Of a DNA stretch of 64,000 nt, positions 7,293-14,971 are shown one piece after another. The stretch comes from Rathayibacter caricis DSM 15933 (GTDB lineage: Bacteria > Actinomycetota > Actinomycetes > Actinomycetales > Microbacteriaceae). The first letter of the stretch is position 1. Every line of letters begins with the position of its first letter. The translations under genes were made by a program, and so were the position numbers. The notes under the pieces were generated by a model, which was not told the origin of the DNA, ran no database searches, and saw only the letters and a list, made by a program, of their open reading frames with translations. The stretch covers positions 806,001 through 870,000 of the forward strand of contig NZ_PZPL01000001.1 in NCBI RefSeq assembly GCF_003044275.1, read 5' to 3'.

Positions 7293-8633
7293 TCAGCAGG
7301 TCGCTCCGGTGGCGTAGCCGAGGACCGACTGATTGCCCGAGCCCCAGTTGTTGAAGCTCGCGCCAGAGCTGATGACTCCGGTGGAGATCACGGCGCCGTC
7401 CTGACCGTAGACGGTGCCGTCCTTGAGCCAGAAGCCCGTCCCGACCGGTGTCGCCCCCGTCGGAACGCCGCCGAGGACTCCGGAATAGGGGGCGCCCCCG
7501 CTGGTCAGGATGTAGAGGTGAGCCGCACCGGCCGAGTCGGTCCAGGTGAGGCGCGACTGATTCGCGGAACCCCAGTTCGTGAAGTCAGCGGCGGAATCGA
7601 CGACGTCCGTGGCGATCACGGCACCGTCCTGACCGTAGATGGTGCCGTCCTTGAGCCAGAAGAGCGTTCCGACCGGCGTCGCGCCGATCGGGACGCCGGT
7701 GAGGGTGCCGAAGTAGGGGGCACCTCCGCTGGTCAGGATGTAGAGATGAGCAACACCGGCGGAATCGGTCCACGTGAGTCGCGACTGGTTCGCGGAACCC
7801 CAGTTGTTGAAATCGGCAGCGGAGTCGACGACGTCCGTGGCGATCACGGCACCGTCCTGGCCGTAGATCGTGCCGTCCTTGAGCCAGAACAGCGTCCCGA
7901 CCGGAGTCGCCCCGGCCGGCACGCCGCTGAGGACTCCGGTGTAGGGGGCATTGCCGCTGGTCTGGATGAAGAGGTGAGCGACACCGGCAGTATCAGTCCA
8001 GGTGAGGCGCGACTGATTCGCGGAACCCCAGTTCGTGAAGTCAGCGGCGGAATTCACGACGTTCGTCGCGATCACAGCACCGTCCTGACTACGGATGGTC
8101 CCGTCCTTCAGCCAGAAGCCGGAACCGATCGGAGTCGAGCCACCAGGCACACCGGTGAGGACTCCGTTGTACGGGGCGCTGCCGCTGGTGAGGATGTAGA
8201 TATGAGAGGCCCCGCCAGAAACGGTGACGGGAGCCGCAGCCGAGTTCGACGATGTCGCTGCGGTGATCGTCCCGGTCCCGGGGGTGCCGGTCGCCTTGAG
8301 GCCGCTGAGCACGACCTCGCCGTTGCCGTCGGTGGGCAGAGCCCGCGAGCCCGTCTCGCCGTTGGACCACGTGAGACCTGCCGGGAGAGTGACGGTGACC
8401 GGAGTGTTGGAGGGCGGCGGAGTCGTGCCATCGGTCGTCGCCTTGATCACGACGTCCTTCAGCGTGCCGCACGCGGCGACGGAGTAGGGCCCGTTGGTGA
8501 AGGCGAGCGTCGGAGTCTCGCCCGACGCCGCGGCCAGCGGTGCGCCGATCGCGGTGGCGACGACGGGGATGGTCCAGGCGGCACCGGCGACGACGGTGCG
8601 GCGGTGGACGGATCCGGGAGTGTTCTCGGTCAT
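7293..8633 (-). CDS. Exported four-repeat protein C (Tat-like signal, function unknown)
   Basis: This 446-residue protein is the third paralogue; its function is unknown. The signal is VHRRTVVAGAAWTIPVV with AAAS/GE. The N-terminal domain (about 38-135) is nearly the same as in protein A (TLAFTNGPYSVAACGTLKD, TLPAGLTWSNGETGSR). The four following repeats of about 76 residues are a different version, with core VPAGATPVGTLFWLKDGTI, YGQDGAVIATDVV and NWGSANQS. Only two cysteines occur, in VAACGTL and the terminal TGATC. The ATG at 8633 has GAAGGAC upstream. It is divergent from regulator C. Confidence 0.8.
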   Translation of the reverse strand: MTENTPGSVHRRTVVAGAAWTIPVVATAIGAPLAAASGETPTLAFTNGPYSVAACGTLKDVVIKATTDGTTPPPSNTPVTVTLPAGLTWSNGETGSRALPTDGNGEVVLSGLKATGTPGTGTITAATSSNSAAAPVTVSGGASHIYILTSGSAPYNGVLTGVPGGSTPIGSGFWLKDGTIRSQDGAVIATNVVNSAADFTNWGSANQSRLTWTDTAGVAHLFIQTSGNAPYTGVLSGVPAGATPVGTLFWLKDGTIYGQDGAVIATDVVDSAADFNNWGSANQSRLTWTDSAGVAHLYILTSGGAPYFGTLTGVPIGATPVGTLFWLKDGTIYGQDGAVIATDVVDSAADFTNWGSANQSRLTWTDSAGAAHLYILTSGGAPYSGVLGGVPTGATPVGTGFWLKDGTVYGQDGAVISTGVISSGASFNNWGSGNQSVLGYATGATC

Positions 8634-8801
8634 GTGAGTCCTTCGAGATCGGTGAGGCATCGAGGTGATGCGAAGCGAGCGTGTCTCCCGAGGCGGCAGG
8701 ACGAGGAGGGGAAGTGAGCTTTCGTCTCAAATCGCGTCGCTACCCGGTCTCAATCGACGGGATCGCTGCCGCTCCGGCTCCGGGTGCGCTGTCATGGAGC
8801 C
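8634..8801. promoter_or_regulatory. Divergent promoter/operator region, module C
   Basis: This gap separates the divergent exported protein C and regulator C. GTCTCAA occurs twice as a direct repeat, at 8724 and 8747 (23 bp apart), each followed by TCG. These are candidate half-sites for an AraC-type protein, weaker than the module B pair. Confidence 0.35.
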
Positions 8802-9716
8802 GTGACCGACCAGCCGACACCCGCGTTCCCCGCTGCCCGCGATCGACACGATCAGCTCGCCGAGCGAGGGCTCGCCCTCCGCGACGGCGACGCGATCGCC
8901 TGGCTGGGCCGCCGCGGGTTCTGGTGCGAGCCCCGCGGGCCCCTCCACCTCTTCGCGGATCGGCTCCTCGACGGGCCGTTCGAGCTCCTCCGCGTCTGGC
9001 ACACGCCCGCGCGCCTCGGCCGGACTCCCGACGGCCGGTCCGGCTCCCGGAGCGAGACCCTCCTGCAGATCGACGGCGCCGTCGTTCTCACCAGCGGGTC
9101 GCAGTCGAGCACGCTCGGTCCCGGCGGCGTCGCACTCCTGCCGTCGGACGGCTCCTGGGTCCTGGACGGAGCCGTCGCCAGCGCTCGGATCGAGATGCGA
9201 ACCCGGTACGGACTCTGGCCGTCCGACGTCGCCGACCGCCGGATCGAGACGCTCGAGGCGGGCAGCACCGCCTTCCGCGAGGTGCTCGTCGCGACCGCGA
9301 TCAGCGCGCTCTCCTCGAGCATCCATCCCGGCGATCAGGGGTTCGTCTCGTTCCGGCAGGCGGTCGAGAGCCTGATGACCGGTCTGCCGGAGCTCCTCGG
9401 CGTTGCGGAGGCGACGACCCCCGAAGAGGCTCTCCACCGCCGAGCGCTGGAGCTCATCCGGAAGGAGGCCGCGGACCCGGACCTCACCGTCACGACTCTC
9501 GCCGCACGACTCCTCGTCTCCCGGCGGCACTTGTACCGCGCTTTCGCCCCTCACGGCGCGACTCCGCTCGCCGAGATCCACGCAGCGCGCGCGAGCCTGG
9601 CGCGAGAGCGCCTGGATCTCCACGCCCGCGACCGCGGGGTCGGGCGCCACGAGATCGCCCGCCGCTCCGGCTACCGGACGGTCCGCGCGATGAACGAGGC
9701 ACTCCGGACCGGGTAG
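8802..9716 (+). CDS. AraC-family transcriptional regulator, module C
   Basis: This 304-residue regulator is paralogous to those of modules A and B. The N-terminal signature is AWLGRRGFWCEPRGPLHL, then LLRVWHTP. A sensing region (about 65-135) follows, and the AraC domain spans about 225-302 (LTVTTLAARLLVSRRHLYRAF; HEIARRSGYRTVRAMNEAL). The start is uncertain: GTG at 8802 and an in-frame GTG at 8784 are both possible, and neither has a good ribosome binding site. It is divergent from exported protein C, so it probably controls it and perhaps itself. Confidence 0.8.
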   Translation: MTDQPTPAFPAARDRHDQLAERGLALRDGDAIAWLGRRGFWCEPRGPLHLFADRLLDGPFELLRVWHTPARLGRTPDGRSGSRSETLLQIDGAVVLTSGSQSSTLGPGGVALLPSDGSWVLDGAVASARIEMRTRYGLWPSDVADRRIETLEAGSTAFREVLVATAISALSSSIHPGDQGFVSFRQAVESLMTGLPELLGVAEATTPEEALHRRALELIRKEAADPDLTVTTLAARLLVSRRHLYRAFAPHGATPLAEIHAARASLARERLDLHARDRGVGRHEIARRSGYRTVRAMNEALRTG

Positions 9717-10100
9717 GCGGCTCGCTGAGCCGATCGAGTCGGCAGAATCCTCTGCGCGGCCGCTCGCAGGGCTCTCCGGATTCCGCGACCGAGGCGCGCT
9801 CCGCCGCGCCCTCGCCGCTCACCCGACCACTACGACGGAGAAGCCTGGTGGGCGATGACGACGACGGCCGTGTCGATGATCAGCCTCGGAACGACGACGG
9901 ATGCCTCACCTGCGCGATCCGACCGGAAGCATCCCAGCGGTCGGTTCCCCTGCTCTGAACCACGATCGTCACCCGCATGCCGCCTGTGCAGGTGCGGATA
10001 GACTTCACAGGACGGCGTCCCGTACATGCTGGAGCGTACGGGACGCGTCTCCTCCCAGGCCCCGAGGATGCAGACGCTCCTCGCTTCGGAGGGCCGTTCC
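9717..10100. other. Intergenic region upstream of LuxR-type regulator
   Basis: No gene is supported in these 384 bp. The notable content is the inverted repeat at 10015-10046, annotated separately. The remaining sequence shows no repeat or conserved coding signal. Confidence 0.5.
10015..10046. promoter_or_regulatory. 11-bp inverted repeat upstream of LuxR-type gene
   Basis: GCGTCCCGTAC and its exact complement flank a 10-nt loop, 55 bp before the chosen start of the LuxR-type gene. It may be an operator for a dimeric regulator or an mRNA leader hairpin. Confidence 0.55.
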
Positions 10101-11534
10101 ATGCCCGAGGGTCGATACCTCGCAGCCCTCCTCAGCGCTGCCGAGGCCCAGGAGTGGAGTCGCACCCTCGAACTCCTCGAGGAGTACTGGCCGCGTCTGG
10201 TCCACGTCCGCCAGGCCGAGCTGCTGGGGATCCTCGAGCTGATCCCGGAGAGCGTCCTGGACGAGCGCCCGCGGTGGATCCGAGCGCGGGACTTCGTCCG
10301 CAGCCGCTCGACGACCGCACCACCGGACGACGACGATCTCCCCGGGCTCCCGGCCCTCACCTCCCGGATCGTCGAGCTCCGGCGCGCGGGTCGAGCCGCG
10401 GAGGCGCTTCCGCTCCTCGCGCAGTGCCGGAGCCTGGAGAACGCGACCTCTCAGGTCGAGGCGGCCGGCGAACGCTCCGAACGGCTCTACCAGTGGGCTC
10501 GCGCTCTCGAGGACCTCGGCGAGACGAGCGACGCGCTCGACCTCTACGAGGCCGCCGCCCTCGCGACGGAGTCCGCACCGTCGGCCGGCAGGATGCGGTC
10601 GCTCGCGGGCGGCGCCGCTGCCCTCCTCGCCGCCCTCCACGGCGAGCGGGCCCGAGCTCAGCGCTCTCTCGACGAGTTCTGCGGGGGCGAAGAGGAGCCG
10701 CTCGGCGGCGGCGCCTCCGCGGCTCTCGCCCGGGCGCTCCTGCGCTTCGACGTCCTCGACCGCGAGGGGGCTCGCCGACTCGTCGCCGGGATCGATCCGA
10801 CCACCGTCAGGCACCGCTGGGCGCACTACTTCCACGTCCGCGCGATCGTGGAGTGGGAGCAGCGATCACGCGTTCTCGAAGCCGAGCTGGACACGCAGCT
10901 GAAGTCGCGACCGCTCTCGACGCTCTCCGTGATCGATAACGGATCCGTGCGGATCACGCGCTACCTCCTGCACGCCGCCGATACTCGGCCCCGTCGCGCG
11001 GTCGACGCACTGGGATCCTCGACGTCGATGAGCACGATCCTCGACCACTTCATCACCGCCCTCAGGGCCTTCGTCCACACCAGAGAAGGACGCACCGCCG
11101 ACGCCCGCCACCTCCTCGCCCGCCTCCGCACCGCCCGGCTCGCTCCCCGCGCTGAACTCCTGGCGCTCGTCGTCGGACCGGACCGCTCCCCCGACGACCT
11201 CGAGCGCATCGCCGCCCTCGCGGCCGAGCACGGCCTGTACTGGCTCCTCACCGCGCTCCCCGAGCACGATCGGAGCACGGTCTCGGCGCTGCTCACGCAG
11301 CACGAGCCGCTCATCGCCCCCCAGAGCCCCCTCGAGCCGACCCCAGCCCTCTCTCCCCCGCTGCTGACCCCCCGGGAACAGGACGTCGCCCAGCGCGCCG
11401 CCCTCGGGGAATCGACGGCCGACATCGCCTCCGCCCTGCACGTGAGCCCCAACACGGTGAAGACCCAACTCCGCAGCGTCTACCGCAAGCTCGGCGTCTC
11501 CACCCGCGACGAGCTCTTCGCCGCGCTGCACTGA
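10101..11534 (+). CDS. LuxR-type transcriptional regulator with helical-repeat body
   Basis: This 477-residue regulator has a long alpha-helical body resembling the TPR-like part of MalT/LAL regulators, with no Walker A motif. A C-terminal LuxR helix-turn-helix spans residues about 421-477 (LLTPREQDVAQRAALGEST, then HVSPNTVKTQLRSVYRKLGV). The ATG at 10101 is chosen because GGAGGG lies 7 nt before it; the in-frame ATG at 10026 sits inside the loop of an inverted repeat and has no such site. It stands next to the three exported-protein modules, but a regulatory link is inference. Confidence 0.8.
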   Translation: MPEGRYLAALLSAAEAQEWSRTLELLEEYWPRLVHVRQAELLGILELIPESVLDERPRWIRARDFVRSRSTTAPPDDDDLPGLPALTSRIVELRRAGRAAEALPLLAQCRSLENATSQVEAAGERSERLYQWARALEDLGETSDALDLYEAAALATESAPSAGRMRSLAGGAAALLAALHGERARAQRSLDEFCGGEEEPLGGGASAALARALLRFDVLDREGARRLVAGIDPTTVRHRWAHYFHVRAIVEWEQRSRVLEAELDTQLKSRPLSTLSVIDNGSVRITRYLLHAADTRPRRAVDALGSSTSMSTILDHFITALRAFVHTREGRTADARHLLARLRTARLAPRAELLALVVGPDRSPDDLERIAALAAEHGLYWLLTALPEHDRSTVSALLTQHEPLIAPQSPLEPTPALSPPLLTPREQDVAQRAALGESTADIASALHVSPNTVKTQLRSVYRKLGVSTRDELFAALH

Positions 11535-11671
11535 CGGGCGCGCCCATCGACGACCCGATGGTCCTGATCACCTGGCACGAGACGCATGTCCGGGAGCGGT
11601 GCAGGTCTACCCTCGCGGGCACGGACGGCCGTCCGGTCACCCCGTACCCCGACTACTCGAAGGAGACGAGC

Positions 11672-11995
11672 ATGTTCAACCGCAGGATCGTGACCACTCT
11701 CACCACCACCGCAGTGGTCCTCGGCGCGACCCTGCTCACAGCTCCTCCGGCCGCCGCAGGAGAGCTCGTCTACAGCAACGGTGGACCCGGGCACTGCTTC
11801 ACCGTCCGGAAACAGCGGGACGCGATAGGGGCCGCGCAGGTCACCGTCTGGAACACCTGCGGAGACCGCCGTCGGGTCAAAGTGATCTGGAAGTACGGCC
11901 CCGACAGCGGATGCAACACCACCTGGGCAGGCGACCGGAAATTTAGCGACAGCTCCGCCGTCCAGGCCAAGTTCGACAAGCTCGTCACCTGCTGA
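11672..11995 (+). CDS. Small secreted four-cysteine protein
   Basis: This is a 107-residue protein with a Sec signal (MFNRRIVTTLTTTAVVLGAT, cleavage near PPAAAG). The mature part of about 75 residues has four cysteines spaced 21, 18 and 26, with a beta-rich middle (RRVKVIWKYGPDSGCNTTW). The size and cysteine layout resemble the tendamistat alpha-amylase inhibitor fold (spacings 16, 18 and 28), but the inhibitory WRY triad is not present, so this is only a structural suggestion. The start at 11672 has AAGGAGA upstream. It may be a secreted inhibitor or a small surface protein. Confidence 0.75.
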   Translation: MFNRRIVTTLTTTAVVLGATLLTAPPAAAGELVYSNGGPGHCFTVRKQRDAIGAAQVTVWNTCGDRRRVKVIWKYGPDSGCNTTWAGDRKFSDSSAVQAKFDKLVTC

Positions 11996-12391
11996 TCCCA
12001 CCGGCAACGACACGGACGACGCCGGCGACCGAGCCGACCGGAGGGTGATCGCGCTCGGCGTCGTCATCCTCGTCCCGGCGGGTCTGTGCATCGGAGCTCT
12101 GGCGATCGCCTGATCGCGCGATCGACGGGATCGGGCTCGGTAGCCGTGCCGTCGTCGGCACGTCTCCACCGGCCCGGTCGACTCGACCAGTGTCTCGACG
12201 GGGCGGCCACCGAGGTGCGGCTGCTGACACGACTCCTCAGCGCCGAACCGGCGCGGAACGTGCCGGTCAGCCGGTCCGCCTCCTACAGTCGTTCTCGATG
12301 CCTCGAGTCGGACTCGACGCCGACGGCACGAGGCTCGCACGGGCGTCGGAGACCCGGCACTCCCGGGTCCACCACGGGAACGGGAGACGAC
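11996..12391 (+). other. Intergenic region with a short hydrophobic reading frame
   Basis: No standard gene is supported in these 396 bp. At 12045-12113 a GTG-initiated frame encodes 22 residues, almost all hydrophobic (VIALGVVILVPAGLCIGALA), ending in TGA. It has no properly spaced ribosome binding site, so it may be a tiny membrane peptide or a lost C-terminal anchor. From 12114 to 12391 I see only the upstream region of the lipoprotein gene. Confidence 0.35.
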
Positions 12392-12931
12392 ATGCGCGAG
12401 ACCCTCCTCCGCGGACCATTGTCCGCGCTGGCCGTGGCGGGCGTGATCGCCGCGTCCGGCTGCTCCGCGGCCCCTCCTGCGGACGTCGGCACCCCGACCG
12501 ACCGCTCGAGCGCGTCCACAACGGGAGCGGACGCCCTCGGGACCTACGGCGTGACCGGAGCGTCGGAGGGGCAGGAGCAGCTCGACTGGACCCGTGCCCT
12601 CACTCTCGAGCTCGTCACGCGCGACTCGGAGACGCGTCTCCAGGTCAGCGGCGCGTGCAACTTCCTCGATTTCGCTCTCGTGGACGCGGGCTCGGGCTCC
12701 TGGTCGGCGCTCTCCGGCCCGGCGATGACGTACGCCGCCTGCAGCGGCGAGACCGGCGCCCGCGAGACGTGGCTGCTCGACGCGATCGGCGGAGCCGTGA
12801 TCGAGGTCACGGGTGCGGATCTGCGGGTGACGTCCCGCGAGATCCGGATCCACGCCGCCGCGTGCGCGACCGGAGAGTACTCCGAGCAGCCCGCTCCCTC
12901 CTGCGCCGCCGGCGCGACGGTCACGCCCTAG
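12392..12931 (+). CDS. META-domain lipoprotein
   Basis: This 179-residue lipoprotein has a signal peptide and lipobox (IAASGC) with the lipidated cysteine near residue 26. A low-complexity Ser/Thr linker follows, then a META/HslJ-like domain (about 65-150) with the family hallmarks SGACNF and TYAACSGE followed by ETWLLDAI. META proteins are outer-envelope stress proteins of unclear mechanism. The long upstream open frame is ignored: the ATG at 12392 has GGGAG at good spacing and starts the signal peptide. It looks monocistronic. Confidence 0.8.
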   Translation: MRETLLRGPLSALAVAGVIAASGCSAAPPADVGTPTDRSSASTTGADALGTYGVTGASEGQEQLDWTRALTLELVTRDSETRLQVSGACNFLDFALVDAGSGSWSALSGPAMTYAACSGETGARETWLLDAIGGAVIEVTGADLRVTSREIRIHAAACATGEYSEQPAPSCAAGATVTP

Positions 12932-13042
12932 GCGACGGCGAGCCGGACCCCGCCCCCGCGGCCGCCCGGCCGCCCCTAGCCCAGCCCACCGCCCCCGCGC
13001 ATCCCCGCGCGCAGCATCCGCACGCTCCCTAGCCTGGGACGC

Positions 13043-13873
13043 ATGCCCCACCGCGATCCCGCCGTCCACCACGAGGTCGACGGCGTGCAACTGCGCTCCT
13101 ACGCCGTCGGCCCGCTCGACGCGCCCCGGACCTTCGTGCTCCTGCACGGCATCGGGATGTCGCACCGCACGTTCTCGCGCCTGGTCGCTCCGCTGCGGCG
13201 GCACGGTCGGGTGGTCGCCGTCGACCTCGCGGGCTTCGGCGCCAACCGCTCGCCGAAGCGGCGCGTCGGCATCGCCGACCACGCCAGGTTCGTCGCCCGG
13301 GTGCTGGAGGATCGGGGCGTCACGCGCGCGATCGCCGTCGGCCACTCGATGGGCACGCAGGTCGCGGTCGAGCTGGCCGCACTCGTCCCCGACGTCGTCG
13401 AGGGAGTCGTCCTCATCGGCCCCGTCGTCGACCCGCAGCGCCCCGGAGCCGTCCGGCAGGGCCTCGCGCTCGCCCGCGACTGCCTCGGCGAGCCGATCGG
13501 AGTCGACGCACTGGTCCTCGGCGACTACGTGCGCGGAGGCATCGGCTGGTACCTCCGGCAGCTCCCCGAGATGCTGCACCACCCGATCGTCGAGCGGGCG
13601 GCCGTGCTCGCGCAGCCGGTGCTGATCGTCCGCGGCCACGACGACCCGATCGGCACGCGCGACTGGTGCACGCGGCTCGCCGACGCCTGCTCGGACGCCC
13701 GGGTGATCGAGCTCGGACGCTCCCGCCACGTGGTCCCGCGCACCGAGCCCGAGGAGCTGGCCCGCGAGCTGGGGCGCTTCGCCGCCGCGATCGGGACACC
13801 CCCCGCGGCTCCCGGCGAGTCGACCGCCGAGGCCTCCCCCGAGACGGCCCCCGTCGTCGAGGCCGTGCGGTGA
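13043..13873 (+). CDS. Alpha/beta-fold hydrolase
   Basis: This 276-residue alpha/beta hydrolase has the oxyanion motif LLHGIG near residue 35, the nucleophile elbow GHSMG near 100, a candidate acid in RGHDDP and a catalytic histidine in SRHVV. The substrate is unknown. A TAGCCT box lies 7 nt before the ATG with no ribosome binding site, suggesting a leaderless mRNA. Its stop overlaps the start of the next hydrolase by 4 bp, so the two are co-translated and may act on the same class of ester. Confidence 0.85.
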   Translation: MPHRDPAVHHEVDGVQLRSYAVGPLDAPRTFVLLHGIGMSHRTFSRLVAPLRRHGRVVAVDLAGFGANRSPKRRVGIADHARFVARVLEDRGVTRAIAVGHSMGTQVAVELAALVPDVVEGVVLIGPVVDPQRPGAVRQGLALARDCLGEPIGVDALVLGDYVRGGIGWYLRQLPEMLHHPIVERAAVLAQPVLIVRGHDDPIGTRDWCTRLADACSDARVIELGRSRHVVPRTEPEELARELGRFAAAIGTPPAAPGESTAEASPETAPVVEAVR

Positions 13874-14553
13874 AGCGGATCCTGCGCGACGGCCTCTGGT
13901 GGATCCAGGACTACGCCTACGCCGTGGCCTGGCAGGTGCGCGGCGTCGTCTCCCGCCGTGCCCCCGACGACTACCTCGACGGCGACCGCCGGCCCGTGCT
14001 CGTCCTGCCCGGGATCTGGGAGACGTGGTCCTTCCTCCGCCCGATCATCGACCCGCTGCACCGGCGCGGTCATCCGCTGCACGTGCTCGACGACCTGGGC
14101 CGCAACGGCCGCCCGGTCGCCCGCACGGCGGAGGACGTCGCCGCCTACCTGGAGCGCCACGACCTGCGCGATGTGGTGATCGTCGCCCACAGCAAGGGCG
14201 GGCTGATCGGCAAGTACGTCATGACCGAGCTCGACCCCGACGGCCGGGTCGACCGCATGGTCGCGGTCTCGACCCCGTTCGGCGGCTCGCGCTACGCGCC
14301 CTACCTCGTGCTGAAGAGCCTCCGCTCGTTCTCGCCGCGCGACGCCACGACGCTGCTGCTGGCCAGCCGGGCGGGAGCGAACGCACGCATCACCTCGGTC
14401 TTCGGCGTCTTCGACCCGCACATCCCCGAGGGCAGCATGCTCGAGGGCGCGGTCAATGTGCGGATCGAGACCGGCGGTCACTTCCGGATCCTCGGGAACC
14501 CCGAGACGCTCGCGGCCGTGATCGCCGCGGTGTCGGCCGAGGAGCGCGCCTGA
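13870..14553 (+). CDS. Lipase-like alpha/beta hydrolase
   Basis: This 227-residue protein has LVLPGIWETW as the oxyanion region and AHSKGG as the nucleophile elbow (Ala-x-Ser-x-Gly, typical of triacylglycerol lipase-like and PGAP1-like enzymes). A catalytic histidine in GGHFRIL lies near the C terminus. The GTG start at 13870 overlaps the TGA of the preceding hydrolase (GTGA). It is shorter than classic lipases and has no signal peptide, so it is probably intracellular or membrane-associated. Confidence 0.8.
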   Translation: MKRILRDGLWWIQDYAYAVAWQVRGVVSRRAPDDYLDGDRRPVLVLPGIWETWSFLRPIIDPLHRRGHPLHVLDDLGRNGRPVARTAEDVAAYLERHDLRDVVIVAHSKGGLIGKYVMTELDPDGRVDRMVAVSTPFGGSRYAPYLVLKSLRSFSPRDATTLLLASRAGANARITSVFGVFDPHIPEGSMLEGAVNVRIETGGHFRILGNPETLAAVIAAVSAEERA

Positions 14554-14557
14554 GCGC

Positions 14558-14845
14558 CTACTCCTTCGCCGCCGACCGCCCCACGAAGTGCACGGAGCGG
14601 CGTCGCTCCGCCTCCTCGCGCACCTCCAGGTGCCGCACGACGAAGGCGCCGGCGAGGAACGCGTAGCCCACACCCGACGCGACTCCGGCGGTGATCGAGA
14701 GCACCTGGAGCAGCAGCGCCAGCGTCGGCGACGACCCCTGGTACGGCCCCCAGACGAACGGCGCGACGTCGATCAGCAGGATGCGCAGCGCTACGGCGAC
14801 GAGGCCGATGACGAGCATCGCGCGCGAGGACAGCGTCGGGATCAT
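14558..14845 (-). CDS. Small membrane protein
   Basis: This 95-residue protein has three candidate membrane segments (about 9-27, 41-58 and 60-70) and a basic C-terminal tail (VREEAERRRSVHF). It has no recognised domain. It is convergent with the lipase-like gene, 4 bp apart. GGAGGAGACCC stands before the ATG. The function is unknown. Confidence 0.65.
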   Translation of the reverse strand: MIPTLSSRAMLVIGLVAVALRILLIDVAPFVWGPYQGSSPTLALLLQVLSITAGVASGVGYAFLAGAFVVRHLEVREEAERRRSVHFVGRSAAKE

Positions 14846-14971
14846 GGGTCTCCTCCGGTCGTCGTCCCAGTCTCGTCCGCGCGCCGGGAGGAGTCGAGGG
14901 CCCCGTAGCGCGCGCTCCTCCCCGCTCGCAAACCCCTACCCGTCCGAGGGCACCGAGCGGATGCTGGTGGC

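Noticed and set aside
10026..10100. N-terminal extension of the LuxR-type regulator
   Set aside because: The upstream ATG lies in an inverted-repeat loop without a ribosome binding site, while GGAGGG precedes the ATG at 10101.
1970..12000. Antiphage defence island or prophage
   Set aside because: No nuclease, methyltransferase, integrase or structural phage gene is present; contents are regulators and exported proteins.
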